Shown here in pieces: positions 34,341 through 41,527 of a stretch of DNA of 45,583 nucleotides. A model generated the notes under the pieces. That model was given only the letters and a program-made list of their open reading frames with translations, had not been told where the DNA came from and made no database searches. Each line of letters begins with the position of its first letter. Within the stretch, counting starts at the first letter, position 1. Source of the DNA: Phycisphaeraceae bacterium (lineage in GTDB: Bacteria > Planctomycetota > Phycisphaerae > Phycisphaerales > Phycisphaeraceae); assembly GCA_020849625.1 (NCBI GenBank), contig JADLFV010000114.1, positions 1-45,583 on the forward strand, read 5' to 3'. The translations under genes and the position numbers were made by a program.

Positions 34341-35734
34341 GGGCTGGTGCGGGCCTCCAGTTTCCCGGTTGCACCGGCGGCGGCAGACGGGGCAGTGGCA
34401 TGTCGGCGCTCGGCCAGCATGCTGACGCACGCGCCCAGGGCCAGCAGGAAGATCGGATTAACCATGGCGTTGACCAGGCAGTCGAGCATGTAGAGCAGGC
34501 AGACCATGGCCAGCACGATCAGCGATCCCCCGACCGACGCAGCGAAACGGGCCGGCGGACAATGACGAAAGACCAGGAACGTCGGCAGCAGCAGCATGGC
34601 GGTCAACGAAGCCAGGCCGAGGAAGCCATTCTGCCCGAAAGCGATGATCCACAGACTGTCGGTGGTGACGCGCGTGTTGCGGTCCTCGTCGGAATCCTCA
34701 GCGAGAAAGATGCGCGAGCGGTTCCATCCGCCCCATCCGAACAGCGGCTGCTGCAGGGTTCTGCCGCTGATCAGCACCTCGGCATCGAGGCGATATTTCA
34801 GTGATGAAGCGCGGTCTTCGCCGAAGACAGACTGAGCCACGCCCACCAGTTGTGCTCCGTCCCACTGCACGATCGTGCGCGCCCCCAGGTACAGCGGGAT
34901 GACCACCACCACGGCGAGGACCGGCCACGCGCCGCGCAGCAGGTGGCAGGCGAACAGCATCATGATGCCGAACAGCATCAGGGCCGTGGCGCCCGTGGAT
35001 TTGCACAGCACGGTGGTCCCCGCCATCACCAGCACGATCAGCCACATAGGCATCATCCAGAACTGGCGCAGGGTCTTGGAGAACCACAGCCAGGTTGCGA
35101 TGACCGTCGAGCTGGCCATGAACATGCCGACCATCAGCCCGTGGTTCATGAACACCATCGGCCTGAAGCCTCCGCCGCGCAGCGTCTGCACGAACACGTG
35201 CTGGTAGTAGCCGTAGAACTGCTTGTGCAGTTGCGGGCTCATGCGCACTTCCCACAGGCACAGCGGCACATACACCAGCCCGCCGATGAACAGGCCGATC
35301 GCCAGTTCGCGCACGTGCTGCGGCTTGTTGAAATAGACGCGGGCGATGAAGTAGGGCAGCCCCCAATCAATGGCGCGGGCGAGAATGCCGGTCAATCCGT
35401 CGTAGGGGCCCAGGCCGTTGGTGATCGAAGAAAAGAACGGACTGATGCACCAGCCGAGCATCGGCAGGTCCAGCCAGTGAAAGCGGAACTGCCACAGCGC
35501 TTTGTCACGGTCGGCCACCAGCATGCCCAGCAGTACCCCCATGCAGGTGGCGGACATCTTGGTGTAGGCCGGCAGGAACGGCACGTCGTAGCCGTACACC
35601 GGCAAAAACATCCAGGCGCTCAGAAACGCCGCGATCACCGCCCGCCGCGGGGGCAGCACCATGAACAGCATCAGCACGAAGGGGATCCATCCCCAAAGCG
35701 CCAGCGGTACCAGAAGATTCGGATAACCTTCCAC
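34337..35734 (-). CDS. O-antigen ligase/polymerase-like (Wzy-type) membrane protein
   Basis: This 465-residue polytopic protein has about 11-12 TM segments and a large periplasmic loop carrying ISGRTLQQPLFGWGGWNRSR, with the GWGGW motif typical of EPS polymerase/ligase proteins. It probably polymerises lipid-linked repeat units on the outer face of the inner membrane, working with the flippase (38727) and the Wzc-like co-polymerase (2266). The start is GTG at 35734, with AAGGA 5 nt upstream. It begins 1 nt after the stop of the GT4 gene and ends in a GTGA overlap. No other polymerase is present. Confidence 0.85.
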   Translation of the reverse strand: MEGYPNLLVPLALWGWIPFVLMLFMVLPPRRAVIAAFLSAWMFLPVYGYDVPFLPAYTKMSATCMGVLLGMLVADRDKALWQFRFHWLDLPMLGWCISPFFSSITNGLGPYDGLTGILARAIDWGLPYFIARVYFNKPQHVRELAIGLFIGGLVYVPLCLWEVRMSPQLHKQFYGYYQHVFVQTLRGGGFRPMVFMNHGLMVGMFMASSTVIATWLWFSKTLRQFWMMPMWLIVLVMAGTTVLCKSTGATALMLFGIMMLFACHLLRGAWPVLAVVVVIPLYLGARTIVQWDGAQLVGVAQSVFGEDRASSLKYRLDAEVLISGRTLQQPLFGWGGWNRSRIFLAEDSDEDRNTRVTTDSLWIIAFGQNGFLGLASLTAMLLLPTFLVFRHCPPARFAASVGGSLIVLAMVCLLYMLDCLVNAMVNPIFLLALGACVSMLAERRHATAPSAAAGATGKLEARTSP

Positions 35735-35735
35735 G

Positions 35736-36848
35736 TCAGTCCTTCATGGCCGTGGTGTCGGTCGCACGCTCAATGGTCAGGCGCAGCGCCGCTTCAAACT
35801 GATCGGTGGCTGCGTCCCAGGTGTGGTTTTGAGCGTTGGCGTAAGCCTCGTCAGACCACTGCCGCCATTCGGCGTCGCTCATGTTGATCACGCGCTGCAT
35901 CTGATCCGCCATGGCCTGCGGGTTGTCGTGTTCGACCAGTACGCCGCCGCCGCCAGCGATCAACTCCGGTGCTGCGCCGGCCGGGGTGGCGATCACCGGC
36001 GTGCGGCAGGCCATCGCTTCCAGGATCGGCAGGCCAAAGCCCTCACAGCGCACACCATAAAGCCAGGCATCACAACGGCTGTAGATCGCAGCCAGTGCAT
36101 CGTTGGGCGCCTGCCAGTGAAACTCGTCCTGTTCAAGCAACGGCTCGTGCTCGCGCGGCGGATGCGGGCCGAAGCCCACCACGCGAAAGTCCTGCCCGCT
36201 GTTGCGCAGCAAACGCAAAGCCTGCAGGATCAGATCGCTGCCCTTCTCCGGCGTGCGACTGTAGAGCGTGCCGAAGGTGGGTTTGTCCTGCTTGCCGCGC
36301 GGCGGCGCGTGGAACTGCTCGCTGTCCACGCCGTTGGCCGCTAGCGACACCGGCACGTCAACCTCCCGCAGAATCAGCGTACGCAAATAGTCGGAGATGG
36401 TGATCAGGTGCATGGGCATCGACCAGGTGGGCACGATCTGCCGCATCTCCTGGCCGCTTGCGCCGTAGTCCTGCATGAAATAAGCCTTGGCGCCCTTGCT
36501 CGGCGACAGGTCCATCACCCACTGCGCGGTGCGCCACCAGGTGGCGACCACCACGTCACCGTCCGGCACGTCGCCGTCGCGCACCGGGCGGGGCGATTCC
36601 AGCAGATGAATCGGCACATTCAGATCATCAAAGTGGCGCGGATCGGGCGGCGGCGTCCACGGCCAACCCTGCCCGCGCAGCAACTGACCAAACGCTCTGC
36701 GCATCGTCGGCCGGCGGTGCAGCGAGCAGATCACATGCACCTGATGCCCGCGGCGGCGCAGACGGTCGGCATAAATCGCCAGCACGCGCACGCCGCCGGA
36801 AAGATTCGGATAAGGCAGAATGAAATTGATGCGCATCGGTGCGGTCAT
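35736..36848 (-). CDS. family 4 glycosyltransferase
   Basis: This 370-residue GT-B enzyme has INFILPYPNLSGGVRVLAIYA (in the form common to EPS GT4 with GG(V/I)), DVVVATWWRTAQWV, AYFMQDYGA, ITISDYLRTLI, FGTLYSRTPEKGSDLI and the EX7E in CEGFGLPILEAMA, then TPAGAAPELI. The ATG at 36848 gives an ATGA overlap with the GT2 gene; the reading frame runs on to 37331 upstream but that part has a low-complexity Arg/Ala translation and no similarity. It is likely to add one sugar of the EPS repeat unit. Confidence 0.9.
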   Translation of the reverse strand: MTAPMRINFILPYPNLSGGVRVLAIYADRLRRRGHQVHVICSLHRRPTMRRAFGQLLRGQGWPWTPPPDPRHFDDLNVPIHLLESPRPVRDGDVPDGDVVVATWWRTAQWVMDLSPSKGAKAYFMQDYGASGQEMRQIVPTWSMPMHLITISDYLRTLILREVDVPVSLAANGVDSEQFHAPPRGKQDKPTFGTLYSRTPEKGSDLILQALRLLRNSGQDFRVVGFGPHPPREHEPLLEQDEFHWQAPNDALAAIYSRCDAWLYGVRCEGFGLPILEAMACRTPVIATPAGAAPELIAGGGGVLVEHDNPQAMADQMQRVINMSDAEWRQWSDEAYANAQNHTWDAATDQFEAALRLTIERATDTTAMKD

Positions 36849-37786
36849 TTGGTTACGGGTTTGCGCAGGCACATCATCGCCAGGCTGCGCCATGCGGCCA
36901 GGCTGCTCGGTCGCTTGAGGCACGCCCGCCACGCCGAGCGCAGGGCTGAGCCGCGTTGGCCTTCTTCGTGCTGACGCCAGGCCTGACCGAGCAACAGTTG
37001 CTGCGCCTGCTGCGCCGCGTCGGTGGCCGATCCACCTTTGCCCCGCGGCGGATGCGGGGGTTTGCCCAGTTCCAGGTCGTCGCGTTCGCCGGACTGGCGC
37101 TGGGCCGCGAAGCGCCGGGCGCTCTGCTCGTAGAACAATCGCAGCGGATCGCGCTGCTGGTGCGTGATCGAAGCGTCGTGCAGGCGATATTCGTAGGCCG
37201 GCCGCGGCTCGTACCACACGCGACCGGCGTCGGCTAAGCGCAGTTGCAGGTCGATGTCCTCGGCCGTGACAAACCAACTGCGCAGGCCGCCCATTCGTCG
37301 CAGCGTTTGAGTGCGGATGGCATAAGCGCACAGATGCGTGAGCGTGTGGCCCTGGCGCAGGTCGTCGTTGATCAGCCCGGCTTCCCGGCGCTTGTCGAAT
37401 TGCGCCAGCGGTTGTCCATCGTCATCCACGGTGGTGAAGTAGCCGCAGACCGCCACGTCGTCGGGATGCTCAGCCAGCCAGGCGGTTTGCCAGGCGATGC
37501 GTCCGGCCGCGAAGCGATCGTCAGCGTCGCAGCGCATGATGATGTCGCCACCTGCCACGGACAGTCCCGCATTGAACGCAGCCGCGATGCCCTGGCGCGG
37601 GCCTTCGATCAGGATGACGCGCGGGTCGGTCACATCGCGCACCACGCGGCCGCAGCCGTCCTCGCTGCCGTCGTCAACCACGATCACCTGCAATGTCACA
37701 CCTGTTTCCGCCAGCACGCTGCGCAGAGCATCCGCCACGAAGTCGCGGGCGTTCTTCATCGGCATGATGACGCTGACCAGGCTCAT
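36845..37786 (-). CDS. family 2 glycosyltransferase
   Basis: This 313-residue GT-A enzyme has VSVIMPMKNARDFVADALRS, VIVVDDGSEDG, IMRCDADDRFAAGR (DxD) and TAEDIDLQLRLADAG. After the catalytic domain comes a linker with PPHPPRGKGG and a C-terminal helical tail (SAWRACLKRPSSLAAWRSLA). That tail resembles the tail of the next enzyme upstream (37783-38757), suggesting the two arose by duplication. ATG at 37786 forms ATGA with the upstream stop, and its own stop forms ATGA with the GT4 gene. Confidence 0.9.
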   Translation of the reverse strand: MSLVSVIMPMKNARDFVADALRSVLAETGVTLQVIVVDDGSEDGCGRVVRDVTDPRVILIEGPRQGIAAAFNAGLSVAGGDIIMRCDADDRFAAGRIAWQTAWLAEHPDDVAVCGYFTTVDDDGQPLAQFDKRREAGLINDDLRQGHTLTHLCAYAIRTQTLRRMGGLRSWFVTAEDIDLQLRLADAGRVWYEPRPAYEYRLHDASITHQQRDPLRLFYEQSARRFAAQRQSGERDDLELGKPPHPPRGKGGSATDAAQQAQQLLLGQAWRQHEEGQRGSALRSAWRACLKRPSSLAAWRSLAMMCLRKPVTK

Positions 37787-38757
37787 GCTTTGGCGGTGAC
37801 GGATTTGGCGGCCGGTCGCTTCAGCAGTGCGACCACTAACAGTTTCCAGGCGGCTGCGGACCAGGGTTGGATGCCGATGGCTTTCAGGCCGTAGATCATG
37901 GCGGTGGATTTGTGCCCGCTGTTGAAGGCCCACCAGCCGTACTGGCACGCGAAGCGCAGGCGTGAGGCGGCATCGGCGCCGGGTCGCCAGTCCTGATGCG
38001 CTTCGAAGCGTGAGGCGATGCCGCGGCGGGTGCTGGCTTTTTCCACCGCCATGCGGCAGAGGTCCTGCTCCTGCTGGCGACGTGTTTCCGACACCCCGCC
38101 GCCGTGCAGGCGATACTTTCCGATTGCTCGCGGCAGGTTGGCCACGCGCCCGATCTCTGACAAACGCAGGAACAGTTCGATGTCCTCCGCCAGCGGGAAG
38201 TTTTCGTCGTAGCCGCCCGCCTGTTGCATTGCGTCGCGGCGCATCATGCTCATGGTGTGCCAGATCGAGCAGTGGCCGCGCAGCATTTCATCTTCGATCT
38301 GTTCATGCTCGGTGGAGACCTTGAGCGTGGTCAGCACACGGCTCCTGGCGTCCATCATCTGCACGTAACCGCTGACGCAGACGACCCGCGGGTTGGCTTC
38401 GAGAAACTCAACCTCGCAGGCCAGACGATCGGGGTGCGACAGGTCGTCGCTGTCCTGCCGTGCGACGTACTTGCCACGTGCCAGCGACAGGCCGTGGTTG
38501 GCGCTGGCAGGAATGCCGCGCGGCTCCTGGTGCACGATGCGCACACGTTCGTCCGCCTTGGCAAGCTGATCCAGTATGCCGGGAGTGTCATCAGTGGAAC
38601 CGTCGTCGATCACGATCAGTTCAAAATCACGGAAGGTCTGCGCCAGCAGGCTGCGCACAGCCGATTCGACGTAGCGCTGCCCGTTGCGCACGCACATGAT
38701 GATTGAAACCAGCGGATCGCGCTCGCTCAGAAGAGCACCTTTTCGATGATGATCCAT
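37783..38757 (-). CDS. family 2 glycosyltransferase
   Basis: This 324-residue GT-A enzyme has VSIIMCVRNGQRYVESAVRS, LIVIDDGSTDDTPG, GIPASANHGLSLARG, ARQDSDDLSHPDR (DxD) and LAEDIELFLRLSEIG. The C-terminal tail (YGLKAIGIQPWSAAAWKLL) matches that of the adjacent GT2. The start is uncertain. The ATG at 38757 overlaps the flippase gene by 31 nt and lacks a ribosome site. A CTG at 38730 would give a CTGA overlap like the 4-nt overlaps elsewhere in the operon, with AAGG 7 nt upstream. Confidence 0.87.
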   Translation of the reverse strand: MDHHRKGALLSERDPLVSIIMCVRNGQRYVESAVRSLLAQTFRDFELIVIDDGSTDDTPGILDQLAKADERVRIVHQEPRGIPASANHGLSLARGKYVARQDSDDLSHPDRLACEVEFLEANPRVVCVSGYVQMMDARSRVLTTLKVSTEHEQIEDEMLRGHCSIWHTMSMMRRDAMQQAGGYDENFPLAEDIELFLRLSEIGRVANLPRAIGKYRLHGGGVSETRRQQEQDLCRMAVEKASTRRGIASRFEAHQDWRPGADAASRLRFACQYGWWAFNSGHKSTAMIYGLKAIGIQPWSAAAWKLLVVALLKRPAAKSVTAKA

Positions 38758-40109
38758 GCGCCGGGCAGGATGCCGAAACCGAAGAGAATCGGCAGGTCAA
38801 CCTTGGGCTGCCACAGTCCACAGGTGATGGCCAGCCGGGCGTACACGGGATAGAGCAGCCATTGCGTGGCGGTCAGCCCGAACATGAAGCCGAAGGCATC
38901 CATGTAGTACCAGCCGAGCGTGCAGCAGGTGACGAGGATGACCAGTTGCGCCGCTACGCCGACCATGATGCGCCAGGTGGAACCGATGGCGAAGAAAGCG
39001 TTGCCGTAGGTGGAGTTGACCATGCCCGCCAGCGAGCCGGTCACCATGCAGGTGAGCATCCAGGCAGCGTTGGCGTACTGGCTGGGATACACCAGCAGCA
39101 CGAACGGCGGCCCGAAGAAGATCATCAGGACCAGCAGCAGGTTGATGGGCAGAATCAACATCAGCCGCACGCGCTGCAGGTGATGCAGGAATCGCTCCCG
39201 GTCGCGGCGATAGATTTCCGCCAACGCGGGAAAGCCCACCATGTTGCCAAGTTGCTTGACCAGCATGGGCCCCAGTTCCGCCAGGTTGAAGGCGATCCAG
39301 TACACGCCCAGCAGCGTGGTGCCCAGCATCAACTGCAACATGGGCAGTTGAACCTGGCCGGCCCAGAAGGTGATGAACGTGCTGAAGAAGATCCACACGC
39401 CGAAGCGCAGAATCTCGCGCAGCGCTGCGCGATCGATCTGCAAACGATTGCGTTCGCCGGGGATGAAGATGTGGCTGCCGGCCATGGTGACGATGTTGGC
39501 GACCAGGCCGTTGACCACCAGGGCCCAGACGGTGGGGCTGATGAAGTAGGCGAAGCCGACCATGGCGGTCATGCCCACGATCTGGGCGGTGGAGCGCAGC
39601 AGGGTGACCCGGCCGATCATCAGCTTGCGGTTGAGCGAGAACAGCCGCGTGGAGTTGAAGCCCATGATGACCGCGTTGAGGCCGACCACGGGCAACACGA
39701 TGCTGAGTACCGCTTCATCAAAGAACAGAGACAGCGGATAGGCCAGTGAGCAGGCGATCAACCACAGACATAACCCGCGCATCACCTGAACGGACCAGGC
39801 GGTGTTGAGGAACACCGGCTCGTCGCCGCGCTTGGACTGAATGATGTTGGGCCCGATGCCCAGATCGCTGAACATCTGCAGCATGGTCATGACCATGTTG
39901 ACCAGGGCCATGATGCCGAAGACTTCTGGCCCGGTCAGCAGGTAGGCCAGGATCAGGTTGCTGAAGAAGCGGAAGACGTTCTGGAATACGAACCCGCCGA
40001 AGACCCAGCCCGAAGAGCGCACCGCGCGCTGAGTCAGCGAAGCCGTCGGCTGCTCGACGATCGCCTCTTCAACTTCTTCCACATTCAGAGGTGCGTTAAT
40101 ACTTGTCAT
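38727..40109 (-). CDS. Wzx-type polysaccharide flippase (MOP superfamily)
   Basis: This 460-residue polytopic protein has about 12-14 TM segments, with an amphipathic N-terminal ~30 residues and then LTQRAVRSSGWVFGGFVFQNVFR in two pieces (LTQRAVRSSGWVF and FQNVFRFFSNLILA), FGIMALVNMVMTMLQMFSDLG, and a Pro/Gln-containing IGPNIIQSKRGDEP loop typical of the polysaccharide-transport (PST) group. It should flip the undecaprenyl-linked repeat unit to the periplasmic side for the polymerase at 34337. The ATG at 40109 forms an ATGA overlap with the GT4 gene. Confidence 0.92.
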   Translation of the reverse strand: MTSINAPLNVEEVEEAIVEQPTASLTQRAVRSSGWVFGGFVFQNVFRFFSNLILAYLLTGPEVFGIMALVNMVMTMLQMFSDLGIGPNIIQSKRGDEPVFLNTAWSVQVMRGLCLWLIACSLAYPLSLFFDEAVLSIVLPVVGLNAVIMGFNSTRLFSLNRKLMIGRVTLLRSTAQIVGMTAMVGFAYFISPTVWALVVNGLVANIVTMAGSHIFIPGERNRLQIDRAALREILRFGVWIFFSTFITFWAGQVQLPMLQLMLGTTLLGVYWIAFNLAELGPMLVKQLGNMVGFPALAEIYRRDRERFLHHLQRVRLMLILPINLLLVLMIFFGPPFVLLVYPSQYANAAWMLTCMVTGSLAGMVNSTYGNAFFAIGSTWRIMVGVAAQLVILVTCCTLGWYYMDAFGFMFGLTATQWLLYPVYARLAITCGLWQPKVDLPILFGFGILPGAWIIIEKVLF

Positions 40110-41404
40110 GTAGTTTCGCCGGCGTTATGAAAATCGGGGCGCTGTGTCCGCTGGCCCATCGCCCAGCGATAGATTTCGATCATCTTGCGGGCTTTGACGT
40201 CCCAGGTCAGATGGTTCAGGGCGTACGCTCGGGCGGCATCGCCCAGGCGGCGGACGCGCTGCGGATCGTCAGCCAGAGCTTCCAGAGCAGACAGGAAGTG
40301 GTCGGTGATCTGGGCCTGCGTGCCCATCGGCACCTTGATGCCGCGCACCGCGTCGATCAGTCCGCCCGGTCCGCCGTAGTCCACTACCGCGCAGCACAGC
40401 CCGCAGGCCATCGCCTCGGCCACCGCGCCGGCGCCCAGGTCGCGGATCGAGGGAAACACGAACACGTCCGCTTGCCGCATCAACTGCCCGACTTCCTGTT
40501 GCGTTTTCCATCCGGGCATCTGTACGCAGTCTTCAAGCTTGTGCTTTGCGATCTGATCGCGCAGCGGCTGCGACTCGGTGCCTTCGCCTACGATAACCAG
40601 GCGATGGCGGCGAAGTATCTCGCTGCGGGCGAACGCCTCAACGGCCACGCTGGCCAGCTTCAGCGGCGTCAGTCGTCCCGCGAACAGAAAAGTCATACGC
40701 TGCGGGTTGGCATCACGTTCGGTGTCGGCCGCGAAAACCTGTGGGTCCACGCCCACCTCGGGATAGTCGATTATGCGATCACGGGCGCAGGCGGGCAGGT
40801 CGTCGATGGTGTGCTTGAACGCAGCCAGGATCGCGGCACTGCGGCGATAGGTCGAGCGATAGTAGGGCAATAGCCGGTAAGCGTTGCGCACCTTCAGCAG
40901 CCACTCTTTTTCCCGGGCCCTTTCGCCCTGAAATTGTCGCGGCCACTTCAACCCACCGTTGATCGGACCCAGCACGAACGGCACCGGACTCCACCGCGCC
41001 ATGGGACTGGCCAGCGTCGGCGACATCGGCGTCAGGCGGTGCACCACGTCGAACTCACCAGCCTTCAACTGCTTCTTGAACTTCTTCCACGCTTCCCACT
41101 CGAATGCGAGATACGAGGGATAAGTTAGCGCGATCTTGGTGGTCCAGCCGGCATCCTGTCCGCCGCGGATGATCTTGCCGAGCTTGAACAGCGGCGAAGC
41201 GATGTATTCGTTGTCGAGATAGACGACGCTGGCTTTGCCGATGCCGTCACGATCGACCTGCACGCGGTTGCGCACGTGGGTGGCGACGGTGACCTGGGCG
41301 AGGTCGGCCAAAGCGCGGGCGGCCTTGTAACCGACCACCGGCAGCGAGGGCCAGTCGGGATTGCAGTCGTCGGCCAGGATCAGGACCCGCAGTGGTTCAG
41401 GCAT
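40106..41404 (-). CDS. family 4 glycosyltransferase
   Basis: This 432-residue GT-B enzyme has LILADDCNPDWPSLPVVGY at the N-terminus, VVHRLTPMSPTLASP, FVLGPINGGLKWP (GPINGG is typical of this EPS branch), FLFAGRLTPLKLAS, LVIVGEGTES and PSIRDLGAGAVAEAMA. In the last, the first Glu of EX7E is Asp. It is the first glycosyltransferase gene after the secreted protein, 123 nt from that gene's stop. I found no promoter or terminator in that gap. ATG at 41404; ribosome site weak. Confidence 0.9.
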   Translation of the reverse strand: MPEPLRVLILADDCNPDWPSLPVVGYKAARALADLAQVTVATHVRNRVQVDRDGIGKASVVYLDNEYIASPLFKLGKIIRGGQDAGWTTKIALTYPSYLAFEWEAWKKFKKQLKAGEFDVVHRLTPMSPTLASPMARWSPVPFVLGPINGGLKWPRQFQGERAREKEWLLKVRNAYRLLPYYRSTYRRSAAILAAFKHTIDDLPACARDRIIDYPEVGVDPQVFAADTERDANPQRMTFLFAGRLTPLKLASVAVEAFARSEILRRHRLVIVGEGTESQPLRDQIAKHKLEDCVQMPGWKTQQEVGQLMRQADVFVFPSIRDLGAGAVAEAMACGLCCAVVDYGGPGGLIDAVRGIKVPMGTQAQITDHFLSALEALADDPQRVRRLGDAARAYALNHLTWDVKARKMIEIYRWAMGQRTQRPDFHNAGETT

Positions 41405-41527
41405 AGCTGGTGGATCAGTTCAGCTTGAGGTGAAGTTAACCGCCGCACCGGATGGCCGGGCTCTGGTGAGCTCGACCATCGCGGCGCGGGGTCATCGGTC
41501 AGGGATTGTGGCTTGATGTTGGCAAGT

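Noticed and set aside
35736-37331. 531-residue version of the GT4 protein
   Set aside because: The extra 161 N-terminal residues lie antiparallel in meaning to the well-supported GT2 at 36845-37786, are Arg/Ala-rich without motifs, and the ATG at 36848 forms an ATGA overlap.
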